A stretch of DNA of 64,000 nt, from assembly GCA_029844215.1 (NCBI GenBank), contig CM056725.1, positions 33,758,485-33,822,484 on the forward strand, in the 5' to 3' direction. The notes under the pieces are model-generated. The model did not search any database. It was not told where the DNA came from and saw only the letters and a program-made list of their open reading frames with translations. The position numbers and the translations under genes are program-made. The stretch comes from Przewalskia tangutica (lineage: Eukaryota; Streptophyta; Magnoliopsida; Solanales; Solanaceae). How positions within the stretch are numbered: position 1 is the stretch's first letter; each line of letters starts with the position of its first letter. Shown piece after piece: positions 48,737 to 58,981 of this stretch.

Positions 48737-49213
48737 CTGACTCTATTAAATCCTCTCACAAGCTCTTGTGCCACATATACGTTGTCCATCATGTTTCTTC
48801 CTTTCACAAAAGCCCCTTGGGATTTGTCAATGAGAGAAGGAAGGATCAATGCCATTCTGTTAGCTAGAATCTTTGTGATGATCTTATAGACCACATTAGT
48901 CAATCCGACGGGCCCAAATCATTTACCTCGGGATCATGATCGCCTTTGGTAGTAGGGTAACGATGGTATGATTTACTGCTTCAAAAGAACTCCGCAGAAG
49001 AACTCGACACTTCTTACAACATCACGCCCACATCTTTCCATCTATTCTTGAAGAAGGCACGTGATAACCATCTGGTCCAGGTGCCTTGTCATTGCCTATA
49101 TCAGAGAGAGCTTCCCAAATCTCATTTGGGGTGATGAAATGCAAAAGCTGTAATCTCTCCTCTTCACTCAGCTTTGGGCCGTAGTTGAACACTTCAGGAA
49201 CAAAGTTGGTAGT
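48737..49213 (-). pseudogene. LINE ORF2 middle part: RT N-terminal region
   Basis: From 49213: TTNFVPEVFNYGPKLSEEE, then LQLLHFITPNEIWEAL and the RT motif GNDKAPGPDGYH near 49100-49064. After a frameshifted stretch comes NVVYKIITKILANRM, then SLIDKSQGAFVKGRNMMDNV and ELVRGFNR up to the junction. This is the finger/early palm part of a LINE RT. It follows the piece ending at 53430 and precedes the FADD-containing piece at 40039. Confidence 0.88.
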
Positions 49214-51497
49214 TGTTACACCCCGTAAGTCCAGAACATGTAAAAGAGAATGTACGTAAGGAAACAAGACTTGGAAATTAGTACGAAAGGAAGAATTGTT
49301 TTTCCGACGGAAAATATTCCGAACGTCGGAAAGGAAAAATGTTCGTTGTTGAGAATTGGATTCTCAAAATACATTATTTGAAAAGTATGGAACTTGTTAA
49401 CATGATGGAAATTTATTTTTACGGATTTGGTCACGTGGGGCCCACCCGAGGAATTTTACGTTTTGTGGGGCCCACGAGGGTTACGGAATTTTATGGACGA
49501 ATGAGAGGGCGACACGTGGCACCCCCATAAGTGGTCTTGGTCGAATTAGAGGAGGGGTATTATGTTCATTGAACCTCTTGGAAGATAAGTCTTCAAAGCT
49601 TGACATAATTGACTAGTCAACTTGCCACTTAGGCTTGATCCATGTGATTTTAATCCTAGCCACACATTTGTTTAAGTCTAAGCCCTCCATTGTGTGTTAT
49701 AAGGTTAATACTAGTGCAAGACTTGCCATTTAACACTTAGAAAAATTAGAGAACCTTGTGTTCTTCAAGGAAGCTCTCGGGTTCACTATATTTCCCACAA
49801 AAAAAAATTTAGTTTTTGATCCATTAGCCACAAGACTTTAACCCAATGTCCCCAAGGGTATTGTAAGGTTATCTCAATAGAAAGATTTCGGAAAAAACAC
49901 ATTTTTACGTTAGTCGCAAGGCGGAAACTAAGGGAGTTCTTCAACTTTGAAGTTAGAACTTGAAGATGGGTTCTTCATAGGCCTCTAAGGAGTGCTTGGA
50001 GCGGATTGGAACCTAAGTAAAGGAGCTAAGAATCGCTAAGGCGCGACTTTGGAATCTTGGAAATTTTAAGGGCTTATAAAGGTATAAATTTTGTCGTTTT
50101 AGTAGTTAAGACTTACTTATTGTTATAGCTATGGATTTTAGCAAGCATGTGTTATATAGTATGAAGTTTGATATGTTTATTGGCAATTGGAACCCTAATC
50201 CGAAATCTAGCATGTTTAACTTTAAGATTTCAATTCTAGTCGATTATTAGTCTAAGCGTCGCATGTTGTATAAAGAAGGAAATTGTAGTTGTTGAAGTTG
50301 TTTAGACTATATAACATGTTAGACCTTAGAACTTGGAATTGTAAGAAGGATTGAAAAAGACTTAGTGTTGTTCTAGAGGTTGGCCGAGAATGGCTTTTGG
50401 CATATTCACTATTTCGTATGAATTGTGGGGCGGAATTTTACACGTATTGTAAGGCGTGTAATCCCCTTTGTTTGGTTGTTGTTTGGAGCCTTAAATGTGG
50501 CTTGTTGGTTATTGTATTCTGCCTTGAAAAAGGTGGCAAAGTGAGTAGAAACAAAGGAAGTGCTACCCGATTTTCCGTAGAATTAGAGACTAAATACTTA
50601 GTATTATTCTACATAGAGACTAGAAGTTGATAGTCTTGTTGTGACCATTTTAGGTTGACACTTCTACGTACGGTGTATTCGGCTTAGCTTGAGGATTTAG
50701 CCGAAAAGGTATGTGAACTATCTCCTCTTCTAGCATGATTCCTTAGAATAAAGAAAGTAAGTTTTACTCCTTAAATGATCCATTCCTTGGTTGTATTTGG
50801 ATTGCCTAAAATAGAATTTGTTCTATGTACTTCCTTGATTGTACTTTGATGTTTAGATTGCAAGTTGTAGAATCCATTCTCTTGATGAAGTTTGGATTCT
50901 TAAAAGTGAAGGTATTTTACTTAAAGTACATGTGGTCTTAAAAGGAAGTGGTTTCCAAATCTTTTAGTGCCTTAGTTCTAAAACCTAAAGGTCATCATAA
51001 TGACTTTAGGAGTCAAAGGAGTGATTTACTTATTTGATTTAAAAGTGAGAAATGGCATGATTTAAGAGAAGTAACTTGTGTTAAGGGTGAAGTTACTGAG
51101 GTTTAAAAGTAGAAGAAAACTTGTTTTCTAACTATTAAGAGACTCAAGTATTTTGAAAGTTAAGAACTTGATTTGTAAGTATGTGATACTTGGTTTTAAT
51201 AGCAAAAGTCTCTTGGTTATCAAGGAATGGATAAGTCTAAAACTAAAGCGGTTATAACGGCTTTATGAGAAGTTGGTTATAACGGTTTATGGAAGGTTTA
51301 GAAAGTTGTCTATTTTGATTAAATCGCATAAGTTGCCTAGATTGTGAAAATTTGGAGTTACTTGATTTCAAGCTTTGAAATGAGTTTTCTAAAAGTGTAG
51401 TAACTTACTTTGAAAAATAGACACGCCTTGATACTACGTGTTAGTATCTTGGGGCTTTACATAGAAAGGAGTCTTTTATAAAAGAATGTACGTATGT

Positions 51498-52240
51498 AGT
51501 ACTTTGGCTTGATAAATTGAGAAATTGTCTAAGTGTGCCTTGATAAGTACTTTGACTTGTTAAAAGAGAATTATTCTATGTATGCCTTGATTAGTACTTT
51601 GGCTTGATAAATTGAGAATTTGTCTAAGTGTGCCTTGATAAGTACTTTGACTTGTTAAAAGAGAATTATTCTATGTATGCCTTGATTAGTACTTTGGCTT
51701 GATAAATTGAGAATTTGTCTAAGTGTGCCTTGATAAGTACTTTGACTTGTTAAAAGAGAATTATTCTATGTATGCCTTGATTAGTACTTTGGCTTGATAA
51801 ATTGAGAATTTGTCTAAGTGCCTTGATAAGTACTTTGACTTGTTAAAAGAGAATTATTCTATGTATGCCTTGATTAGTACTTTGGCTTGATAAATTGAGA
51901 ATTTGTCTAAGTGTGCCTTGATAAGTACTTTGACTTGTTAAAAGAGAATTATTCTATGTATGCCTTGATTAGTACTTTGGCTTGATAAATTGAGAATTTG
52001 TCTAAGTGTGCCTTGATAAGTACTTTGACTTGTTAAAGAGAATTATTCTATGTATGCCTTGATTAGTACTTTGGCTTGATAAATTGAGAATTTGTCTAAG
52101 TGTGCCTTGATAAGTACTTTGACTTGTTAAAAGAGAATTATTCTATGTATGCCTTGATAAGTACTTTGGCTTGTTAAAGAGAATTATTCTAAGTGTGCCT
52201 TGGTAAGGACTTTGGCTTGTAATTAAGGATTTGCCTATGT
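51498..52240 (+). repeat. Higher-order array: 94-bp dimer x 7 plus monomers
   Basis: Dimers start AGTACTTTGGCTTGATAAA at 51498, 51593, 51688, 51783, 51876, 51971 and 52064. Each consists of a GGCTTGATAAATTGAG monomer followed by a GACTTGTTAAAAGAG monomer. Two single monomers close the array. Dimers are almost identical to each other, unlike the single-unit arrays of the other B LTRs. Confidence 0.9.
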
Positions 52241-52330
52241 GTCCGGAAATAGCCAGGTGCTATTGTTATATCAAGCTTTGGTCATTCCCGTTTGTGGCAT
52301 TTGCATAATTCCGTGGATTTGCTACCCACG

Positions 52331-52570
52331 ATGCGAGGAATACCTCATGCGAGTCCGTAGGCTTATGCGGTGAAATAGTCCCACGCGGGCGTCCAAATTA
52401 TGCGAGGAATACCTATGCGAGTCCGTAGCGGCTTACGCGGGTGAAATAGTCCTATGCGGAATACCTCACGGGTCCGGAAGGGCTTACGCGGGTGAAATAG
52501 TCCCACGCGGCGGTCCACCTATGCGAGGAATACCACGCGTCCACGCGACCTACGCGGGTGAAATGGTCCC
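52331..52570 (+). repeat. CG-rich tandem repeat x 4 in B solo LTR
   Basis: GAGGAATACCTCATGCGAG and GGTGAAATAGTCC modules alternate four times. Homologous to the shorter array at 7585-7765. Confidence 0.75.
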
Positions 52571-53429
52571 AGAATAGGATTGCTAAATGATACCGCGAGC
52601 GGATGGTCCGCTGATCACGAGCTTCCTAGTTTATATTGTAAGGATACCATCGCTACTCTCATTGTTAGTAAGGCACAACGTGTTGTATTTTGATGATCAT
52701 ATATGTCCCGGATTTGTTTGTGTTACCCTTTGGTCATGCTTTACGAGGGATTCCGGCACGGGACCACGAGGTATCGAGGACACAGTGGGACTTGGTGTTC
52801 ATGTATCCTTATTGGTGTTATTACATCATGGATCGCCGCGGTGAGGAAGGATTCCACGCATGATTGATATTACGGGCGTGAGACCCATGGTTATATTGAG
52901 TAATGACTTTGGCCTGCGCCCCCGACTTGATATGATCGCCATGTGTTATGTATCGTAGGTTGGATATCATACATGTCTCCGTGTTATTTAGATCGCTATG
53001 ATTTTATTACGCATTTCATCGCTCACATACTTGGTACATTCTTCGTGATCGACCTCCTTCGGTGCGTCACGCCGCAGTTTAGTGCACAGATTCGGTGATC
53101 GGCAGTGTAGGATCCTCGCCGTGGTTTTGGATAAGCTCCTTCTATTCCGTAGTTTATCTTTGGTATATGTCCTTCAAGATGTGCTTTGTATAGTTTTGGG
53201 GTGCAGTGGCCTTGTCCGTCATATTTCGCTTTAACTCCTGTAGGTCCGTATTCATATGTGGATTGGACTTATATGCGGTGTAGTGTCTTTTGTTTATGTA
53301 TATATGGCAGCTTGTCGGCTTTGCCTTGCACGACGGTTGTTTTAAAAAAATGAGGTGTTTTTAATTTCAGCTACTTGTATTGTTAAGGTAAGAGTGCCCT
53401 GTAGGGCACCACCACGCCCGGTTGGGGCA

Positions 53430-54657
53430 AAGAGCTGGCCTGAAGTACCTAATAGATCTTTGTAGAATTCAACAAGCAACTTCCTAACTTCTTCTGGTGA
53501 TGTAGTGATAGTACCATTAGCTTTTACAAGAAAGTTAATTGAGTTCCTGACATTACTCCTTTTGATCAAGCTATGAAAGTATTTGGAGCATCTATCACTT
53601 CCAATCAAGTGTTTCTGTCTTGACTTCTGCCTTATGAAGTGTCTTTCTGCTTCCAGTAAGGTGTTTGCTCTAGCTCTTGAGGACTTAACCTTGGCTTTAA
53701 GCTCCTCATCAAAGGGACTTTCCATGTGTGCATTGATAGCCTCCTTGAACTCAATGTTTGCCCCTTTTGCTCTTTGTTCAATACCCCCAAAGTCACTTAT
53801 GTTCAAAGCCCTTAATGGTTGCTTCAAGGCTTTCAATTTTGAGGCAAGGGCGAATTGGCGATTCCCAATATGTCTTGTCTCCAACATGAAGTCATTATGT
53901 TCTCAAAGGTCAGAAAGCCACATATTCATGAACTTGAAAGAGGCGCTTCCCAACATTATAGGATCAATAATCGTGGCTATCACAGACAAATGGTCCGAGA
54001 CAGTTCCATAGGCATGAAATTGGCCATGCATTCTAGTGGTCAAATCACTCCAATTTTGATTCATCAACACTCTATCAAGCTTAGACCAAATCGAACCATT
54101 TTTCCAAGTGTAGAAGGAACCTAGGAAGGAGCGTCTTCTAGTCCATGAGAAATCCTAAATCGCTAAGATCCCTAAGTGCATAAGGCGTGAGAGGAGGACC
54201 CCACCTTATCATTAGGGTTGCAGTAAGTGTTGAAATCTCCATAATCATCCAAGGCTTAGTGATGCCAATGCCCATGAGAGAGGTGATGCCAAAGCATCCT
54301 TCTATCCGAGATGCTATAAACTGGGTACACAAATGTGGCAAGGAAGGACACTTGTGTTATATTGCAACTTGCCTGGACATGGATATGCTGAGAGTCCATA
54401 CCAAGCACTTCGCAACAAACCCTAGATGGATCCCAAAGTAATAGCATTCGCCGCCCAATGAATTCCAAATTTGAGCAAAACTTCCAAGCTTTGAATCTTT
54501 GAGTGAGAAAGACTCGTCTTGGCCGAGATAGTTTAGTTTCCAATAGACAAATCATAGCCGCGTCATGCTGTTTTGTGATACTACACACTAGAGCTTGCGT
54601 GGCTGCCCTATCCCTTTGTCCGCAAAGACCACGGACATTCCAACAAAGTATTTTCAT
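53430..54657 (-). pseudogene. LINE ORF2 N-terminal part: AP-endonuclease and linker
   Basis: ORF2 starts at 54657 with MKILCWNVRGLCG, the N-terminal endonuclease motif of plant L1 LINEs. LLETKLSRPRRVF follows. A one-base loss near 54250 shifts the frame just before the catalytic GDFN (GDFNTYCNP in the shifted frame). The late catalytic SDH is intact in GTVSDHLS at about 54009-53990. From 53887 the 181-residue frame is the EN-RT linker (QKHLIGSDRCSKYFHSLIK, TSPEEVRKLLVEFYKDLLGT). The endonuclease nicks target DNA to prime reverse transcription. The ORF2 start overlaps the ORF1 end by 50 bases in another frame. Confidence 0.88.
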
Positions 54658-56840
54658 TAGGAAACAAAGGAGGTTTTATTAGCACATCCGCGCTTAGTCG
54701 CCGCTTTCCCATCGCTTTTAGCCCATTCTTTTTTGACAAAACTTCTTGCCATCCATCATCTTTGTTGCTGGAAGTCATAACTTGTGTTCCAGCCAAGCTA
54801 TGTTCCCCGCGTTCAAAGTTAACCTTACGTGACACAAGTTGAGCCTTTTCCGTAACACCCTTGTATGTCTCTCCATCCAATGAAGGTGGCGGGTTCATAG
54901 GCATCTCAGAATCAGAATGTTTTGACTCACCACTCATCCTAACATGTTGTGTACTGCCATTGTGAGAATTAGGCAGTGAGGACTTTGCTTGAGAATCCCG
55001 CAAACATGATGGGCCAGAATGACCCAAAACCGGAGGACCCGCGGCATGTGATGTTTCTCCCAAGCTTCCGTACTGCGAGGTGTTGTGTGCTCGTTTCTTC
55101 AATGTCCATCAAGTTATCAGCATCTACGGGATGTTGAGAAGTTGGTGGATGAGGAGGAGGGTTGGTTCCACCTGCACCGCTGACCTTCAAACAAGTAGAA
55201 TCTTCCTTATTGTGGGGTACCTCGATTGCGTGTTTTGGAGCTTTTCATTGTTGACATCATCCTCGCCTTTCTACACTTCAAATGGTTGTGTCCAAAAGCC
55301 GCACAATGATATCAAAAGTCCGTAATTCTCATAGTTTACCCTTTGAGTATACCTTCATTATCGGGAGTTTGACGACAAAATCCATTATCGCTCCTCGCTA
55401 ACATCCACTTCTACTGTAACTCTTGCATAGTTCATTTTAGACCTTTCCTTAGTATATTGGTCTGTAAAGAGGTTTTCCTACACGTGAAACAATCTTACTA
55501 AGGCCCTGCACTCAAATAGAAAGGGGAATGTCCGAAAAAGTGACCCAAATAGGAATGTCCATGAACAAATCATCCGTTATTAGAACTCCTTTATTGATAG
55601 CCTTGAGCATCATGGTTTTCCCGTAGACCATATAAGGGCCTCCGTGAAGTACATTAGTGCGCTCTTCCTCCGTCATGAATTTGAACACTGTCCAGCCTTT
55701 GCCATATGGTATAATACGACATTTAACTCCCCATCCTTTCACAATGGTATTCAATGCTTCTCTTCCTGAAAGGACCCTGAAAGCAACCTATTAGGCAATA
55801 GCCCCATGTTTCTATGAAAGGAACTTCATCCTCAGCTTCTATATCTACTTCCGACCCTTGTTGTTCAATAAATTGTAACTTCATACCTTTTGCCTCAATC
55901 CTAGTTCCCGCAAAGACTCCAGCATAAGTCTTTTTGGGAGGGAAGGCATATTTGCCATGGTTCGGGGGAAGATTGTTATGAGTTGTAGCCGTGGTAGGAA
56001 TATGATGTGGTTTAGAAGATGCATTAGTGTGTAAATCATTGGGAGGTATTTCTGGAGGTATATGAAGAGGGGGATGGGTAGAAGGAAGTGAGCTTGGACC
56101 CGCAATAGAAGAGATGATTCGCGTGCCATTTGAGAGGGTAGGGAATTTGTGTTGGGTTTCAGAAGGAATAGAAGGAAGATGAGATAGAAGGGGTGAGGTG
56201 TTGTGTAATTCAGAAAGTAGTGAAGTGGTATTAGATGAAAGAGGGGGTATGTTTAAGATTTTACTCGAATCCGAGGAAGTATTAAAGACGAAAGGTGTGT
56301 TGTGATTCTTGAGATTGACTCCACTTAGCAAACTAGCTAAAGTAGGGAAGGCTTCATTGGTGACACTTAAAGAAATCTGGGGTTGTTGTCTTAATACACG
56401 AGAGGACACTTTGAATCCCGCATCATTCAATGCTGACCCCTCGGCTCCCGCGTTATTGATGGTCATGGAGTTCCTAGGCTCCTTGGAAATAGAATTGGTA
56501 TTGTTTCTCACAATTGACTTGGCTCCTTGTATAACGGGAGTAGTCAATGCACCTTGGTTATCCCCCCTGACCCGTCTTGGAAAATAGACCATCATAAAGA
56601 CCCGATGTTGTGAGTGAATCGTTGGTACCGCCATAAATGTGTGACGCCGTCACCTTCAATAATAACGTTAGAACTCACAACCGACTTGGCTCTTATATAA
56701 CGAGTAGTTATCGCCCTCGTTAACCCCGCCCGCCTTGGAAATCACCATCATAAAGACTCGCCGTGAGTGAAACGTTGATACACGCCAGATAATGTGTGAC
56801 GCCGCCTCAATAATAACGTTAGAATCTCGGGGATAGAAAC
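54608..56840 (-). pseudogene. LINE ORF1, middle and C-terminal parts (DUF4283)
   Basis: From 56634 a 303-residue frame holds a Ser/Asn/Pro-rich region, then GKYAFPPKKTYAGVFAG and ETWGYCLIGCFQGPF. After a frameshift, 55754-55512 continues with the DUF4283 core (VKGWGVKCRIIPYGKGWTVF, YMVYGKTMML, IPIWVTFSDIPL). A CCHC knuckle near 55314-55273 reads xYHCAAFGHNHLKC, with the first Cys codon replaced by TGA (55314-55312). The 55102-54608 frame is the hydrophilic tail. ORF1 of plant LINEs binds RNA. Upstream of 56634 lies a tandem duplication. Confidence 0.82.
56512..56825 (-). repeat. About 150-170 bp tandem duplication inside LINE ORF1
   Basis: The segment at about 56512-56675 (GACTTGGCTCCTTGTATAAC to TAATAACGTTAGAA) is repeated at about 56682-56825 (GACTTGGCTCTTATATAACG to TAATAACGTTAGAA). 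The second copy is shorter by small indels. It lies directly next to the insertion point of the A solo LTR and adds to the frame disruption. Confidence 0.75.
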
Positions 56841-57455
56841 TCGTCACACCCCGAAAATCGGACAAGTGGATCGTGCCTTACCTCGCACCTAGCGATACAT
56901 ACATCGAGAAAATCAGCGGAACATAAAACATGAGTCATTAAACAAGAGATATAATAAATAAACAAAGCAACCAAAAGCCGCTTTTCAAGAAAAACATAAA
57001 ACCCGAATAGCTTTAATCCTTTTACAACCCCGCCACACAACAAGACTACTGCACTTAAGATTTACAACGACTATGACGGACAGGCCCCGCCATACCCCGA
57101 ATATACAAGAACCTACAACTCGTGGAACACATACCAAAAGATAAGCCTCCTGAGAAACGGAGCTTCCTAACGCTACCGAACGGTGATCCTATGAGCGAGG
57201 ATCCACGATCGACGTACCTTACTGCGGCATGAACGCAGCCCCGGAGGTCGACAACAGTACAAGTATGTGAATCGCATAATGTCAGAATGAAATCATAACA
57301 CTATACAAAGCGAGACATGTATGATAGCCAAACTACAAAGACACCACATATAACGCTTATATCAAGTCGTGGTCTCACGCCACAACATCAATCATGCCCG
57401 TGGAATACCTTCCTCATCACGGCAATCGATGATATGATAACAACAAGACAAGAAT

Positions 57456-57790
57456 CCAAATGGAAGCATACCCGTGCGCTACGATCGTGTCGTGATGTCC
57501 AAAGGGAAACAATAAGACAACTTTCCAAATGGACGATACCCGCGGCGCTACGATCGTGTCGTGATGTCCAAAGGGAAACAATAGACAAGATTCCAAATGG
57601 ACGATACCCGCGCGCTACGCATCGTGTCAAGATGTCCAAAAGGAAATCACAAGGCGATAATCAAATGGAAACATACCCGCGCGCTACGCATCGCGGTCGA
57701 GATATCCAAAGCGATTAACCACAAGACCTTAACCAAAATGAAGCATACCCGCGCGCTACGATCGTGTCGTGATGTCCAAAGCGATTAACA
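57456..57790 (-). repeat. 65-69 bp minisatellite x 5 in inverted A solo LTR
   Basis: CCAAATGGAAGCATACCCG-type starts at about 57456, 57525, 57593, 57662 and 57733, with GATCGTGTCGTGATGTCC. It is the inverted relative of the array at 1831-2070 and related in layout to 28164-28437. Repetitive frames (83-133 residues) are repeat translations. Confidence 0.85.
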
Positions 57791-58908
57791 ACAATAATAC
57801 TATCACCGAACGCACTGCGGAATTTCTCCGCCACCGCCGCGACGCCCAAGTAAGTTCTCAACTACCAACCGACTCTATCGAGACGCGTAACACGAAACAC
57901 AACGCTTGTACAATAAAGGCTATCATCACAAGCATAGGCAAGTTTCACAACAACAAGCATAGCAAGTTTCACACAACTCAAAGTACTTTCATTTTATGCC
58001 AAAGTCCGGTTTTTAACCCCAAAGTACTACATACGTTAAGTTCTTTTAAAAGAGATCCATTACTTTTATAAAAGTCACCCGATACCCGTAGTATTAGAAT
58101 GACCAACCCACCTTCCTTTTCAAAATCAAGTAACAACATTCTTTTCCTAAGTTCCGCTTGCCTAGTTTCAATTACTCAAGCTTCTCATTTTTCAAATGGT
58201 TTCATAGTTCCCAAACTTAATCACTGATTCCTTTTAGAACAATCGAGTAACATATGTCATATACGTGAGTAGTTTATTCTTGTTTATAACGATCTTATTA
58301 CAAAGAATCATGATCTAGAAAATGTAATATCATTTTGTCTCATCTTAGCTTCTATGCAGATGGAGGTTTCTACCGGTTTTAATACAACACATCATTATTC
58401 AATACATTTTCCTTTATTAACGCCGCAGCGGTCCTGTCGATACACATTCTCGATTCCCAAATCAAGAAACATTATCCCTTTAAAAACCAAGTACTCATTA
58501 CTCACGAATGAGGTTTCACACAAACATCCACATTAAAACAAATAAGTTAAGTCTCTTAACTTCTAACATCAGTAAACCATTTTCACTTACATAAGGTCGT
58601 TATAACTAACTTCCCATAAAGCTATTATAACACCCTATGTTTTAAACCAACCAAATCACTTAGCACATGTACGTCTACCGTACTACATAGTTCACAACAA
58701 TCATGCTAGAAAAGATAGGAAGAGGTTCACATACCTCGCGACGATTTATCGACAATAAGCAAAATGCTCCAAGTACTACAACCTTGCTAGCCCTTTCCAC
58801 TCCTCGAGTAGAATACGCTACTCTTAGTACTTTCACCTAAAAAGGCCACAACTTCTATTAACCTCAAAACACAAGGTTCCATTTCTCTACATAAAATTCG
58901 GCAGCACC

Positions 58909-58981
58909 TCCCCCCCCCGCAACAGCGTAAATCTCCTCCTCTATCGAGGCCGGCTACCAAGCCAACCAGGGGGGGGGGGGG
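58909..58981. repeat. C-run and G-run pair
   Basis: About ten C at 58909-58918 and thirteen G at 58969-58981, about 50 bases apart. Other A copies have only short runs (AACCCCGTTGG context) here. It can form a hairpin or reflects homopolymer error. Confidence 0.6.

Larger units (their letters stand above)
49214..53429 (+). mobile_element. Type B solo LTR (4.2 kb) in LINE ORF2
   Basis: Starts TGTTACACCCCGTAAGTCC and ends in a decayed terminus (CCCGGTTGGGGCA). No PBS, internal region or partner LTR. It is the longest B LTR here because of a large 94-base dimeric array. U3 has GTGGGGCCCAC at 49435-49445 and 49465-49475, with CACGTG at 49432-49437 and 49513-49518. Flanking LINE protein reads across the ends, but no clean target duplication can be seen. 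Confidence 0.85.

Noticed and set aside
53583..54011. Plus-strand 142-residue open frame
   Set aside because: Antisense shadow of the LINE endonuclease-RT linker; no motif in the plus-strand reading.
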